The notes beneath the pieces are model-generated. The model was given only the letters and a program-made list of their open reading frames with translations, was not told the DNA's origin and did not search any database. Shown here piece after piece: positions 25,150 through 36,727 of a DNA stretch of 64,000 nucleotides. Origin of the DNA: Ignavibacteria bacterium (lineage in GTDB: Bacteria > Bacteroidota > Ignavibacteria > Kapaibacteriales > UBA4661); contig JAAFIV010000002.1 in assembly GCA_013298775.1 (NCBI GenBank), positions 62,001 to 126,000 on the forward strand, read 5' to 3'. The translations under genes and the position numbers were made by a program. How positions within the stretch are numbered: the stretch's first letter is position 1; every line of letters starts with the position of its first letter.

Positions 25150-27057
25150 TTATCGCACAATCAGCATCGGAATCGAGAGTTCATGCCGCACAGGGGAGAT
25201 TGTTGCACCAAAGATAAAATCAGCAATACCACGATGTCCATGCCCGCCCATCACGAGTGCGTCAATCTGGGTTTCTTTTGCAAGATGAATAATTGCTTTC
25301 GGGACATCGCCAAAGCCTAGATGTGGTGCGGCTTGCAATCCATCTTGGCGAAGAGCTTCGGCAAGACGTTCCAAGTAGAGCGCATCTTCGCGGGCTTCTG
25401 AATCAAACGCCTCCGTACCATACACCACGCCGCCTACGCCCTCCACGACGTGAAAGAGGCACAGTTCCGCGCCGTGCTGCTTTGCAAGATGAATCGCGTG
25501 GCAGAGAACATTACGGTCGCTCTCTGAGAAGGCAATCGTAGCGCCAATTTTCGCAAAACGTGGTTCTTGCAACGCCAAGCGTCCGCCTTCGGGCAACATC
25601 GTAAACACCGCATCACGCCTACGCTCGCGGGCGATGGTATTCGAGCGTTTATCCAAAAATGGCTTTACCAACACGTAGCCAAGCAATACCGCCCACACCA
25701 TTGCACCAATGCTCACAAGCAGCTTTATTCCTGTATTTGGGGTTGTTGCAATCAATTCCAGTGCTTTTTCCACAACCAATTTTGCATTCAGCACAATAAT
25801 AATTCCTGCCGAAAGCCACGCCAAACCTTGCACCCACGCCTTATTCGCAAACTCGCCCATAATGCGCTTATCGCTTGTGAAGTGGATGAGGGGGACAATC
25901 GCAAAGGGAAGCTGAAGGCTAAGGACAACTTGGCTTAAAATCAGCAAACTATACGTGCCGCTCTCGCCGACCGTCAGCAACACCCATACCGCCGGAACAA
26001 TAGCAACCATGCGGGTTACAAGCCGTCGCACAAAAGGGCGAATTTTGAAATGCAGAAAACCTTCCATGATAATCTGCCCCGCGAGCGTTCCTGTAAGCGT
26101 GGATGATTGCCCCGCCGCAAGCAAAGCGACCGCAAAAAGTGTTCCTGCGAGTGAGGTTCCGACAAGCGGCGAAAGCAGTTGGTGTGCTTGTTGTAGCTCA
26201 TTCACCACAATACCATTTTTGTAAAACGTCGAGGCAGCAAGGATAAGAATTGCAGCATTGACAAAAAAAGCAGCATTCAGAGCAATTGCGGAATCAAAAA
26301 AGTTGAGTTTTGCCGCAGACCTCTTCCCTTCTGGGCTGCGGTCGAAAGCGCGTGTTTGCACGAGTGCGGAATGGAGGTAGAGATTATGCGGCATCACGGT
26401 CGCGCCGATAATGCCAATCGCTACGAACAATGCACCTTCTGGCAAACTCGGCACAAAACCCTGTACAATGCCCGCAGCGTCTGGCTTTGCAAGGAACATT
26501 TCCACCAAAAAACATCCGCCAATAAGCGCGACAAGAGCGATAATAAACGCTTCAAACTTCCGCACACCAAGATTTTGAATCGCCAGAAGCAGCATCGTAT
26601 CAAAGCCCGCAATGACCACGCCCCAAATAACGGGAATGTGAAAAAGGAGATTTATCCCGATTGCCGTTCCCAAAACTTCCGCCAAATCACACGCCGCAAT
26701 CGCTACTTCGGCAAGAAACCAGAGCGCGTAGGCAATGGGCGCGGGATAGTTGTCGCGGCAGGCTTGCGCCAAATCGCGCCCGCTCACAATGCCGAGCCGC
26801 GCAGACAAGGTTTGAAGCAGCACCGCCATGAGATTCGACATGAGCAGCACCCACACAAGCGCGTAGCCAAAACGTGCGCCGCCTTCAATGTCGGTCGCCC
26901 AATTTCCCGGGTCCATGTAGCCGACGCTCACCAAATATGCGGGTCCGAAAAATGCAAAAATTCGCTTCCAACGCTTGGTTTCATGCGGTATTTCGACGCT
27001 GCGGTGAACGTCGGAAAGAGAAGTATTTTCGCGTGGATTTGTGTTTAATTTGCTCAT
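25150..27057 (-). CDS. Nramp-family metal transporter fused to a universal-stress domain
   Basis: A 635-residue fusion. Residues ~35-440 are an Nramp (MntH-like) proton-coupled Mn2+/Fe2+ importer, with metal-site motifs DPGNW at 49-53 and MPHNLYLHS near 220, and about 11 helices. Residues ~495-635 are a UspA-type alpha/beta domain with the nucleotide-loop motif MGGHGHRGIADFIFG and ending SPVRHELSIPMLIVR. The soluble domain should lie in the cytoplasm and could tie transport to nucleotide or stress state. A palindrome resembling MntR/DtxR sites lies 67 bp upstream. Orthology to mntH is likely by the transporter half only. Confidence 0.92.
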   Translation of the reverse strand: MSKLNTNPRENTSLSDVHRSVEIPHETKRWKRIFAFFGPAYLVSVGYMDPGNWATDIEGGARFGYALVWVLLMSNLMAVLLQTLSARLGIVSGRDLAQACRDNYPAPIAYALWFLAEVAIAACDLAEVLGTAIGINLLFHIPVIWGVVIAGFDTMLLLAIQNLGVRKFEAFIIALVALIGGCFLVEMFLAKPDAAGIVQGFVPSLPEGALFVAIGIIGATVMPHNLYLHSALVQTRAFDRSPEGKRSAAKLNFFDSAIALNAAFFVNAAILILAASTFYKNGIVVNELQQAHQLLSPLVGTSLAGTLFAVALLAAGQSSTLTGTLAGQIIMEGFLHFKIRPFVRRLVTRMVAIVPAVWVLLTVGESGTYSLLILSQVVLSLQLPFAIVPLIHFTSDKRIMGEFANKAWVQGLAWLSAGIIIVLNAKLVVEKALELIATTPNTGIKLLVSIGAMVWAVLLGYVLVKPFLDKRSNTIARERRRDAVFTMLPEGGRLALQEPRFAKIGATIAFSESDRNVLCHAIHLAKQHGAELCLFHVVEGVGGVVYGTEAFDSEAREDALYLERLAEALRQDGLQAAPHLGFGDVPKAIIHLAKETQIDALVMGGHGHRGIADFIFGATISPVRHELSIPMLIVR

Positions 27058-27123
27058 GTTTTACCATTTTTTGTGATGGAAAGTATTTGTAAAATAGCGA
27101 AACTATTGGAAAAACTAAAATAA

Positions 27124-27143
27124 TTTTTAGACAAGGCTAAAAA
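27124..27143. promoter_or_regulatory. possible MntR/DtxR-type operator
   Basis: TTTTTAG-ACAAGG-CTAAAAA is a 20-bp palindrome with 7-bp perfect arms and an inner C/G pair. It is 67 bp upstream of the Nramp ATG, where a metal-responsive repressor would act. The TTTAG...CTAAA form is like DtxR-family boxes. No MntR gene is in the window. Confidence 0.5.
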
Positions 27144-27158
27144 TTTACCCCAAAACAT

Positions 27159-27202
27159 AAAAAAGCCTGCAAACCTTGAATTGATATGTCTTACAGGCTT
27201 TT
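27159..27202. terminator. terminator-like hairpin in a divergent promoter region
   Basis: AAAAGCCTG and CAGGCTTTT are inverted repeats with a 24-base loop and flanking A/T runs. They lie between two divergently transcribed genes (Nramp at 27057, giant kinase at 27441), where no known transcript should end. From 27203 to 27440 I see no gene. Confidence 0.55.
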
Positions 27203-27440
27203 CACTTCGTTAGAAGCACATAAACCCCTCTTACACGCTGTGGAGTAGATACTTTCTAAATTTCTATTGCTTTTTTTGGTGTGAACGATTACCAAAAAAG
27301 TATTTCCCAACTAACGGGATTGTTTTATATTGAGTGCTCATCACACCAGATTTCCGCTCGCTGTACATTGCTGCCCATCCCACACGGTATGTAAAGCCTT
27401 GATTTGACATTGTTTTCCCGTTCATCCTTCATCCGCCGCT

Positions 27441-30400
27441 ATGATTACCCTTCCCGGTTATGACATTCGTTCTAAGGTTTTTGAGAATCACCAAACGCGC
27501 GTCTATCGCGGCATTCGTCAAAGTGATGGCGAACCAACCATCATCAAAATTCTCAATAAACAATACCCGCTTTCTGAAGAAGTCGCACGCTTCACACGGC
27601 AGCACGATTTATTGCAACTTGTCAGCCATCCCAATATCGTCCAATCGCTCGGAACGGAGCACTACGAGAACGCTCCCGCGCTGGTGATGCGCGACATTGG
27701 TGCTGTGGCATTGACAAGTATCATTCTTGACGCTGCCAAGCCCTTGGGCATCAAACCATTCCTTGAACTTGCCATTCAACTTGCGGGCGGGCTTGCCGCT
27801 ATTCACGCTGCACGGATTCTTCACAAAGACATCTGCCCGAATAATATCATTGTTACCAATGATTTCCGAACAGCACAGATTATTGATGTGAGCATATCGT
27901 CTCGTCTTAGCCGTGAGCAAGCACCCAATCTCACGCCGCACCAACTAGAAGGAACACTCGCTTATATCGCTCCCGAACAAACCGGCAGAATGAACCGCGT
28001 CATTGATGCCAGAAGCGATTTATACTCGCTCGGAGCCACGTTCTATACCATGCTCACGGGAGAGACGCTTTTCCCTGCCCACGACCCCGTAGAACTTGTC
28101 CATTCCCACATTGCCCGTGTCCCGAAGCGTGTGGATGAGGTGAATCCTGCTGTTTCTACGGCGGTGTCAGATATTATTGCTGCTCTTCTCCGCAAAAATC
28201 CCGAAGACCGCATCCAAACGGCATTGGGGTTGAAATTAGATTTGGAAACGTGTTTGGAAGCATTGCAGAATGGTACGCCCTTGAAGGATTTTCAACCGGG
28301 GAAAAACGATATGGTCAGCGAACTCCGCATACCACAAAAACTCTACGGTCGCGGGGCGCAGGTGCAGGAATTATTATCGTCCTTTGAGCGAGCAGCGACC
28401 CAAAAACCAGAAATAATGCTTGTTTCGGGGTATTCCGGCATTGGGAAAACAGCGCTGGTGAATGAAATACACAAACCCATCATGCGTGAGCGCGGGTATT
28501 TCACCCAAGGAAAGTTTGACCAATTCACCCGCACCGTCCCGTATAGTGCGCTCGTGAGCGCCCTCGACGGGCTTATTCGCCAGATACTGACCGAGCCGGA
28601 GATGCAGTTGCAGGCATGGCGCACAAGGCTCTTGGAGGCGGTTGGGGTGAACGGAGGTATTATCACTGACCTTGTGCCGAAAGCGGCTTTATTACTTGGT
28701 TCGCAGCCATCCGTTGCTGAAACTACTGATTCTCAAGCCTCTCAATATCGCTTTCAAAACGTTGTGCTGAAGTTTTTACAGGCACTCTCTGAAGAAGGTC
28801 AGTCTTTGGTGATGTTTTTGGATGATATGCAGTGGGCTGACGCTGCAACACTAAGTCTGGTGCAGCAATGGATGGCTTCGCCCCAAACGCACCATTTGCT
28901 AATAATTTGTGCCTATCGTGATAATGAAGTGAGTGCGGCACATCCCTTTATGCAGATGCTTGGTGTTTTGCGAGAGCGCAATATTTCCATTCAAGAAATC
29001 CGCGTTGCTGCCCTGAGTGCGGGGGATATAGCAGAACTTTTGCATGATACCGTGCAGATTACTTCGGAAGACGATAAGAACGAAACAATAAGGCTGCTTG
29101 CACAGGAGATGCTGAAAAAAACAGGCGGTAATCCGTTCTTTGTTCAGCAACTTCTCCGAACATTCTATGAACGAGAAATAATCCGCTTTGACACAGCAAC
29201 GCATCGTTGGCTTTGGAAACACGAAGACGTTGTAACAGCCGACATCACGGAAAATGTTGTGGAATTGGTGGCAAATACCCTGAAATCAATGCCTTCGGCA
29301 ATGCGCGAAATCCTGAGTTTTGCTGCGTGTTTGGGCAATAGTGTGGAAGTGGATGTCCTTCTGAAGTTGTGCCGCAGCCATTTTCAGTACGATACAGCAA
29401 CCATGCTGGACAGCCTCTTGCAAGCGATTGAGTTGGGTTTTCTTCATATCCAGCAAGGGCAGTTCAACACGCTCTACAACGTGCGTATTGGTGCAGAATC
29501 CGAGACAACGCTAGAGAACACGGTGCGGTGCAAATTTTCCCACGACCGTATTCAGCAAGCCGCATATTCCATGATTGATAGCCAAGATTTGCCGAAAATA
29601 CACTTGTTCATTGGGCGCTTTTTTGTGGAATCTGGGGCAGACAGTCAGTCTATCTTTGAAACAGTACGGCATTTGAACGCAGGAGGTGAATATATAATGG
29701 AATACAGTGAAAAATCTGTTGCCGCAAAACTGAATGTCGAAGCTGCGCGACAGGCAAATACCGCGTCTGCCTTTGCTTCGGGCTATGAGTATGCCCAAAA
29801 AGCAATAGAGTATGTAGGCGAAAAAGGCTGGCGACTGGATAAAAGTATCATGCTTCAAGCCTCCGAGCAGGCAGTCCTTAGCGCCGCACGAATGGATATG
29901 ACCGATAGTGTTGAACGTGTTGCACTATTGGCTCAAAAACACTCACAATCGGTCGTTGAGCTTTTACCGATTGAATTTTATCGTGTCCGTTTTTACCGAT
30001 CCAAGAATAATTTTCCAATGGCTTTGAAACTCAGTGAAGAATTAATACGCTCACTGGGATATTCTTTGCCGCAGATGGAAAAGATAGGACCACTACGGAT
30101 GCTGACTTCATTTATCCGGCTGGAACTTGCCCTGAAAGGCAAAACTATTGAAGATATACAAAGCGCTCCGATAGTCAGTGATGAAAAAAAATTAGCAATT
30201 CTGAAAATTTTAGGTTTGCTTCTTATTACCACTTTTTTCTCAAATCGGTGGGCGGGACTGTACGCAGGGTTTGAAAACCTTCGGCTTTCACTCCGATATG
30301 GGGTTGACGAAGAAACAATTTCCATCTGGGGGATGTATTGCATGATGGCGAGTGTGATGGGGAATATTGATAAAGCATATTCGTACCAGAGGATTATTCA

Positions 30401-32813
30401 GTATTTTGGGCAACGATTTGGCATAGCGACAGTCTCCGCAAAAACATCAGCAATATTTGCCGTCTTTGTTATGCCATGGAAACAAAGTTTGCATGAAGGG
30501 ATCTCAACATTGGTTGAAGGGTATCATCATGCGACGGACATGGGATTAGTCTTGGAAGCAGCGACAAATCTCCAAGCTGCTCAGTTGTATCAGTTCTGGA
30601 CGAGCAATGATTTGCAGGCTGCCGTGCAAACAATGTCCTCTTATACCGAAACCGTCGGTACGATGAATGAAGCAAATCATCATCAAATGATGTTGGCTCG
30701 ACTACAAGCTGCTCATAATCTTCTTGGCGAAGGCGAGTACGCATTTGTTGATGAACCGGCGCGTCTGGAAGGGGAATTGTTTCATGAAGCCAAGCAGATA
30801 CAATTCTACGAAGAGGTGAAAGACCGTGTATCGTTGCAAGTGCTCTATTTCATGAAAACGATGCTGGCATTTTTGCTCGGTACAAAGGAAGAATCTCTCC
30901 GACAAACCCGAATATTGCAACAATATCAAGGAGCGGGATTTGGAGGAATTATGCCCGTTATATCTCAATATTTCATTGCCCTTTCTTGCGCACAAGCCTA
31001 TTCGGTTTCTGCCCCCATTGCCGAGAAAATCCAATTTCGCCGCGCTATAACAAAGGCAAAAAATACCCTTAAAAAAAGGGCGAAAAATGCCCCGATGAAT
31101 TTCTTGCATAATTTCTACCTTGTCTCTGCAGAAGAAGCACGGGTGCTGAAAAAGTACGAAGAAGCAGAAGAACTCTATGACAAAGCAATACAAAGTGCCG
31201 AAGAAAACAAGTACCTCCGCGAACAAGCACTCGCTAATGAACTTGCAGCCAAAATGTATATCGAACGCGGAAGAACAAGGGCTGCGAAGGCATATATGAC
31301 CGAAGCGTACTATCTCTATACACGCTGGGGGTCGAAGGCAAAAACGCGCCAGTTGGAGAGCAGCTTTGCGGAGTATATTGATAAAAACAGCCTTGCCAGC
31401 CGCCCGCGTACAGAAGGTTCGCTGACAACGATTGCAACCAGCATTGGCTCTTTTTCCAACAGCACCAGCATTGGCTCTTTTTCCAACAGCACCAGCATTA
31501 ACCCTTCGGTACTTGATATTGCCTCACTAATGAAAGCCGCGCAATCTATTTCCGGCGAAGTCGAGGTTGAAAAACTCCTCCAAACGATGATGAACGTCGT
31601 GATGGAAAATGCCGGAGCCGACCGTGCCTGCTTTTTGGCAAAATCCGGTAACCAATGGCTTGTACAAGCAAGCGCTTCGGTGGGGCAGAATGCGACTATC
31701 ATTGCCAAAATGTCTTCGCTGCCGATGCAAGGCAACGTGCCGGAAGCTGTCATCAACGTCGTCGCCCGAACCCAAGAACTGGTGCTGCTTGCCGATGCGC
31801 GGACCCAAAGCCAGTTTCTGCGCGATACCTACATTCAAGAACGTAAGCCGCAATCGGTCTTGTGTCTGCCGTTGCAAAATCAGGGACAACTTGTTGGAAT
31901 ATTCTATCTCGAAAATTCTCTTGCGCCGAATGTTTTCACGCCGCAGAGGTTGGAAGTATTGAAATTGCTGAGTGCGCAGATTGCTATTTCGCTGGATAAC
32001 GCACGTTCCTACGAGCTTTTGGAACAAAAAGTCGCCGAGCGCACCAATGAACTCCGCATTGCGAATGAAGTTCTCCATGCCAATAACATCAAGCTGGAAG
32101 AACTCAGCAACGAAAAAACCGAGATTATGGGCATCGTCTCTCACGATTTGAAGAACCCCATCGGAGCGGTGCGCGGCTTTGCAGACCTGATACAAAACGG
32201 CTTTGTGGAAGGTGATGAAGAAGTGCGGGATATTTCGGGACAAATCGTCAAGACCTCCGAGCGAATGCTGGAAATGGTGCAGAATCTCTTGGATATGAAC
32301 CGGTTTGAGTCCGGCGGAGTTATGGTCAATGCTATCAGCCTTGACATCAATGATTTTCTGGAAGGTATTTTGAATGAACATCGTGTTGTGGCTGGGAAGA
32401 AAGATATTACACTCCATTTTACCCCGTCCGGTGGTATGCCGCCAGTCGTTGCCGATGAATCTATGCTTGTGCAAATTGTTGATAACCTGGTCTCCAACGC
32501 CATCAAGTATTCTCCCCATGAGCGGAATGTGTTTATCCGAACCGTGTACCAAGAAGGTGCGGGAACGGTACGCTTAGAAATACAAGACGAAGGACCCGGC
32601 GTTTCGGAAAAAGATATGCAAAAGATGTTCGGGAAGTTCGCCCGTCTTTCTGCGCAGCCGACAGGCGGGGAACATAGTACAGGTCTGGGCTTGAGCATCG
32701 TGAAAAAAATAGTCGAGGCTATGAGCGGTCGTGTGTGGTGCGAATCGGAATTGGGCAAAGGCGCGACGTTTTTTGTGGAATTGCCTCATGAAAATCATCC
32801 ACAAACCGTATGA
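27441..32813 (+). CDS. giant Ser/Thr kinase-ATPase-GAF-histidine kinase
   Basis: A 1790-residue signalling protein of the Hstk type. Domains: Ser/Thr protein-kinase-like (about 5-270; catalytic loop HKDICPNNI, later LEGTLAYIAPEQTGRMN), AAA/STAND ATPase (Walker A GYSGIGKT near 331-338, Walker B VMFLDDMQWAD), a long helical repeat region (about 640-1300), a nine-residue tandem repeat (SIGSFSNST), GAF (about 1355-1510), a short coiled coil, HisKA with His1568 (VSHDLKNPIGAVRGF) and ATPase (VSNAIKYS, DEGPGV, GLGLSIVKKI). The protein-kinase Gly-loop is weak and DFG reads DVS, so phosphotransfer there is doubtful. No transmembrane segment is seen, so it is cytoplasmic. No regulator is adjacent. Confidence 0.93.
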   Translation: MITLPGYDIRSKVFENHQTRVYRGIRQSDGEPTIIKILNKQYPLSEEVARFTRQHDLLQLVSHPNIVQSLGTEHYENAPALVMRDIGAVALTSIILDAAKPLGIKPFLELAIQLAGGLAAIHAARILHKDICPNNIIVTNDFRTAQIIDVSISSRLSREQAPNLTPHQLEGTLAYIAPEQTGRMNRVIDARSDLYSLGATFYTMLTGETLFPAHDPVELVHSHIARVPKRVDEVNPAVSTAVSDIIAALLRKNPEDRIQTALGLKLDLETCLEALQNGTPLKDFQPGKNDMVSELRIPQKLYGRGAQVQELLSSFERAATQKPEIMLVSGYSGIGKTALVNEIHKPIMRERGYFTQGKFDQFTRTVPYSALVSALDGLIRQILTEPEMQLQAWRTRLLEAVGVNGGIITDLVPKAALLLGSQPSVAETTDSQASQYRFQNVVLKFLQALSEEGQSLVMFLDDMQWADAATLSLVQQWMASPQTHHLLIICAYRDNEVSAAHPFMQMLGVLRERNISIQEIRVAALSAGDIAELLHDTVQITSEDDKNETIRLLAQEMLKKTGGNPFFVQQLLRTFYEREIIRFDTATHRWLWKHEDVVTADITENVVELVANTLKSMPSAMREILSFAACLGNSVEVDVLLKLCRSHFQYDTATMLDSLLQAIELGFLHIQQGQFNTLYNVRIGAESETTLENTVRCKFSHDRIQQAAYSMIDSQDLPKIHLFIGRFFVESGADSQSIFETVRHLNAGGEYIMEYSEKSVAAKLNVEAARQANTASAFASGYEYAQKAIEYVGEKGWRLDKSIMLQASEQAVLSAARMDMTDSVERVALLAQKHSQSVVELLPIEFYRVRFYRSKNNFPMALKLSEELIRSLGYSLPQMEKIGPLRMLTSFIRLELALKGKTIEDIQSAPIVSDEKKLAILKILGLLLITTFFSNRWAGLYAGFENLRLSLRYGVDEETISIWGMYCMMASVMGNIDKAYSYQRIIQYFGQRFGIATVSAKTSAIFAVFVMPWKQSLHEGISTLVEGYHHATDMGLVLEAATNLQAAQLYQFWTSNDLQAAVQTMSSYTETVGTMNEANHHQMMLARLQAAHNLLGEGEYAFVDEPARLEGELFHEAKQIQFYEEVKDRVSLQVLYFMKTMLAFLLGTKEESLRQTRILQQYQGAGFGGIMPVISQYFIALSCAQAYSVSAPIAEKIQFRRAITKAKNTLKKRAKNAPMNFLHNFYLVSAEEARVLKKYEEAEELYDKAIQSAEENKYLREQALANELAAKMYIERGRTRAAKAYMTEAYYLYTRWGSKAKTRQLESSFAEYIDKNSLASRPRTEGSLTTIATSIGSFSNSTSIGSFSNSTSINPSVLDIASLMKAAQSISGEVEVEKLLQTMMNVVMENAGADRACFLAKSGNQWLVQASASVGQNATIIAKMSSLPMQGNVPEAVINVVARTQELVLLADARTQSQFLRDTYIQERKPQSVLCLPLQNQGQLVGIFYLENSLAPNVFTPQRLEVLKLLSAQIAISLDNARSYELLEQKVAERTNELRIANEVLHANNIKLEELSNEKTEIMGIVSHDLKNPIGAVRGFADLIQNGFVEGDEEVRDISGQIVKTSERMLEMVQNLLDMNRFESGGVMVNAISLDINDFLEGILNEHRVVAGKKDITLHFTPSGGMPPVVADESMLVQIVDNLVSNAIKYSPHERNVFIRTVYQEGAGTVRLEIQDEGPGVSEKDMQKMFGKFARLSAQPTGGEHSTGLGLSIVKKIVEAMSGRVWCESELGKGATFFVELPHENHPQTV
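31441..31494 (+). repeat. two-copy 27-nt tandem repeat in kinase gene
   Basis: Two identical 27-base units encode SIGSFSNST twice, just before the GAF domain of the giant kinase. The repeat keeps frame and lengthens a flexible linker. Confidence 0.95.
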
Positions 32814-32936
32814 ATACTCATAAATCAGGCAATTTGAACGAGTTATTTTTCAAAAAAAATATCCTTGATTCGTGTCAATTCGTGCGATTCGTGGATGTTT
32901 TTGGCAACCTGCCCGACCAACTTCCAAACGCTTAGA

Positions 32937-33596
32937 TTACTTTACCCAACCATCCAGCATAGTAATGGTGCGGCTTCCATACTCTGCATTGCGCTCCGAG
33001 TGCGTTACCTGCACGATTGTCGTGCCTTCGCTATTCAATTTTGTGAAAAGCTGCATGATTTCTTCGCCTTGTTGTGAGTTCAAATTACCAGTTGGTTCAT
33101 CAGCAAAAATAATTTTTGGTTGTGCAATAACGGCACGAGCAATGCCAACAAGTTGTTGCTGCCCGCCTGAGAGCTGATGCGGAAACAAATCTTTTTTCGC
33201 AACGATATTGAATTTATCCAAAATATCGGCAACCATGCTTTTACGCTCATCTTTCTTGACGCTTTGGTACAAAAGCGGCGTTTCGATGTTTTCATACACC
33301 GTGAGTTCGTCAATGAGATGGTAGCTTTGGAACACAAATCCGATATGCTCTTTGTGCAATTCTGTTCGTTGTTTTTCGCTCAGTTTCATCACGTTTTTGT
33401 CCGTGAAGGTGTATTCCCCATCGCTTGCTTCGTCGAGCATTCCCAAAATATGCAGAAGCGTGGATTTTCCCGAGCCAGATGGTCCCATGATGGACACAAA
33501 CTCGCCTTGTTTGATATCTAACGTGATATTGCGCAGCACAAAGGTTTTGAGCGAACCAGATTGGTAATACTTGTTGATGTTTTTAAGCTGAATCAT
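32937..33596 (-). CDS. MacB/LolD-type ABC ATPase, stand-alone
   Basis: A 219-residue ATPase with Walker A (GPSGSGKST), Q-loop (VFQSYHLI), Walker B (IIFADEPTGNLNS) and switch His (VTHSER). The signature reads LSGGQQQLV, with Leu where its paralog at 7130 has Arg. No permease gene is adjacent, but its control region has the same operator and -24 element as the permease operon at 42624-45383, which lacks an ATPase. I infer they work together. The ATG at 33596 is chosen because a longer frame to 33686 would include the promoter. It stops 124 bp from the giant kinase stop (convergent). Confidence 0.9.
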   Translation of the reverse strand: MIQLKNINKYYQSGSLKTFVLRNITLDIKQGEFVSIMGPSGSGKSTLLHILGMLDEASDGEYTFTDKNVMKLSEKQRTELHKEHIGFVFQSYHLIDELTVYENIETPLLYQSVKKDERKSMVADILDKFNIVAKKDLFPHQLSGGQQQLVGIARAVIAQPKIIFADEPTGNLNSQQGEEIMQLFTKLNSEGTTIVQVTHSERNAEYGSRTITMLDGWVK

Positions 33597-33658
33597 ACAA
33601 ATTTTTGAAAAAAATTGAGAGAAAAAGTATTTGTTTTGTTCAATCTTTGAAGGACGTA

Positions 33659-33674
33659 AGAAAATTCGTGCCAA
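33659..33674 (-). promoter_or_regulatory. sigma-54-like promoter of the lone ATPase gene
   Basis: Minus-strand TTGGCACGAATTTTCT has a consensus -24 element (TTGGCACG), but the -12 position reads TTCT instead of TTGM, so it is the weakest of the four main sites. The operator unit at 33748 is 74 bp upstream. Predicted start of transcription is near 33647. Confidence 0.55.
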
Positions 33675-33725
33675 TCTTTCAAGCACGTGTTTATCAGCTT
33701 TACAGAGGAGCAGCTCAATAATGAA

Positions 33726-33763
33726 TGTTCATTAACAGCACACATAGTGTTCATTTTCGGACA
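33726..33763. promoter_or_regulatory. tandem palindromic operator (UAS)
   Basis: TGTTC-ATTAACA-GCACA (33726-33742), spacer CATAG, TGTTC-ATTTTC-GGACA (33748-33763). The layout is the same as at 13579-13616, and the second unit is identical to that at 45543-45558. Confidence 0.75.
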
Positions 33764-33957
33764 GTTTATTGAAAAAGGAAGGAGACTATTTACTGCAATG
33801 CACCTTGTGAGAGAAAAACCCTACAAGCAAGATGTTATCTATAATGCAGGGTTTCGAGCTTGGAAAGGCGGTTTTTGAAAAACAACCTTTGAGGCAAGAT
33901 GGAATAACGGCTTGAAGGTAGTGGAAGTATCTGTAATGCTCTAAAGATCTTGGATAG

Positions 33958-36357
<2,400 letters not shown>

Positions 36358-36372
36358 GATGTTGTGAAATGT

Positions 36373-36416
36373 GAAAGCCCTGTATGCTTGATGTTATCTT
36401 GCATACGGGGCTTTTT
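36373..36416 (+). terminator. intrinsic terminator of katG
   Basis: GAAAGCCC-t-GTATGC pairs with GCATAC-g-GGGCTTTTTC around a 13-base loop, 16 bp after the katG stop. The GC-rich stem followed by TTTTT is classic. It also marks the left edge of the AT-rich island. Confidence 0.88.
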
Positions 36417-36420
36417 CATT

Positions 36421-36433
36421 TTCAAACTGACAA
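36421..36433 (+). repeat. 13-bp direct repeat, left copy
   Basis: TTCAAACTGACAA occurs here and again at 38341-38353, 1920 bp apart and bracketing the S41 protease gene with its attC-like tail. From 36434 to 36727 there is no gene. Two TACATTTG motifs (36497-36504, 36564-36571) could be TAnnTTTG promoter elements, and AAACTTTCGTACATTT-like sequence occurs twice. Confidence 0.6.
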
Positions 36434-36727
36434 GACGAAACATACGACAAAACTTTCGTACATTTATGAGTTTGTGCGTCAAGCCAGAAGAACACTTACA
36501 TTTGACAATTAGCTTTCCAATATAAAAATTGTTAAAAAGTTTTCCATCTTACGAAACTTTTCGTACATTTGAAATCAAACAAAAATAAGGTTCCGATTTG
36601 AGCGACTGAGCTTTCTCAAACAAGCACTTTCGACCACCATTTCAAACCCGAATTTCAACTAACTTTTGGACAATCTCGAAATATTGCTAGATAAAAATCG
36701 TCATAATTTATTAAAATAAATCAAAAA

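Noticed and set aside
31527-32552. 341-residue frame opposite the giant kinase
   Set aside because: It lies fully within GAF/HisKA/ATPase coding sequence of the plus strand and has no recognisable domain.
33687-33878. 63-residue frame between the lone ATPase and katG
   Set aside because: It covers the tandem operator, is poorly coding-like and has no homology I recognise.
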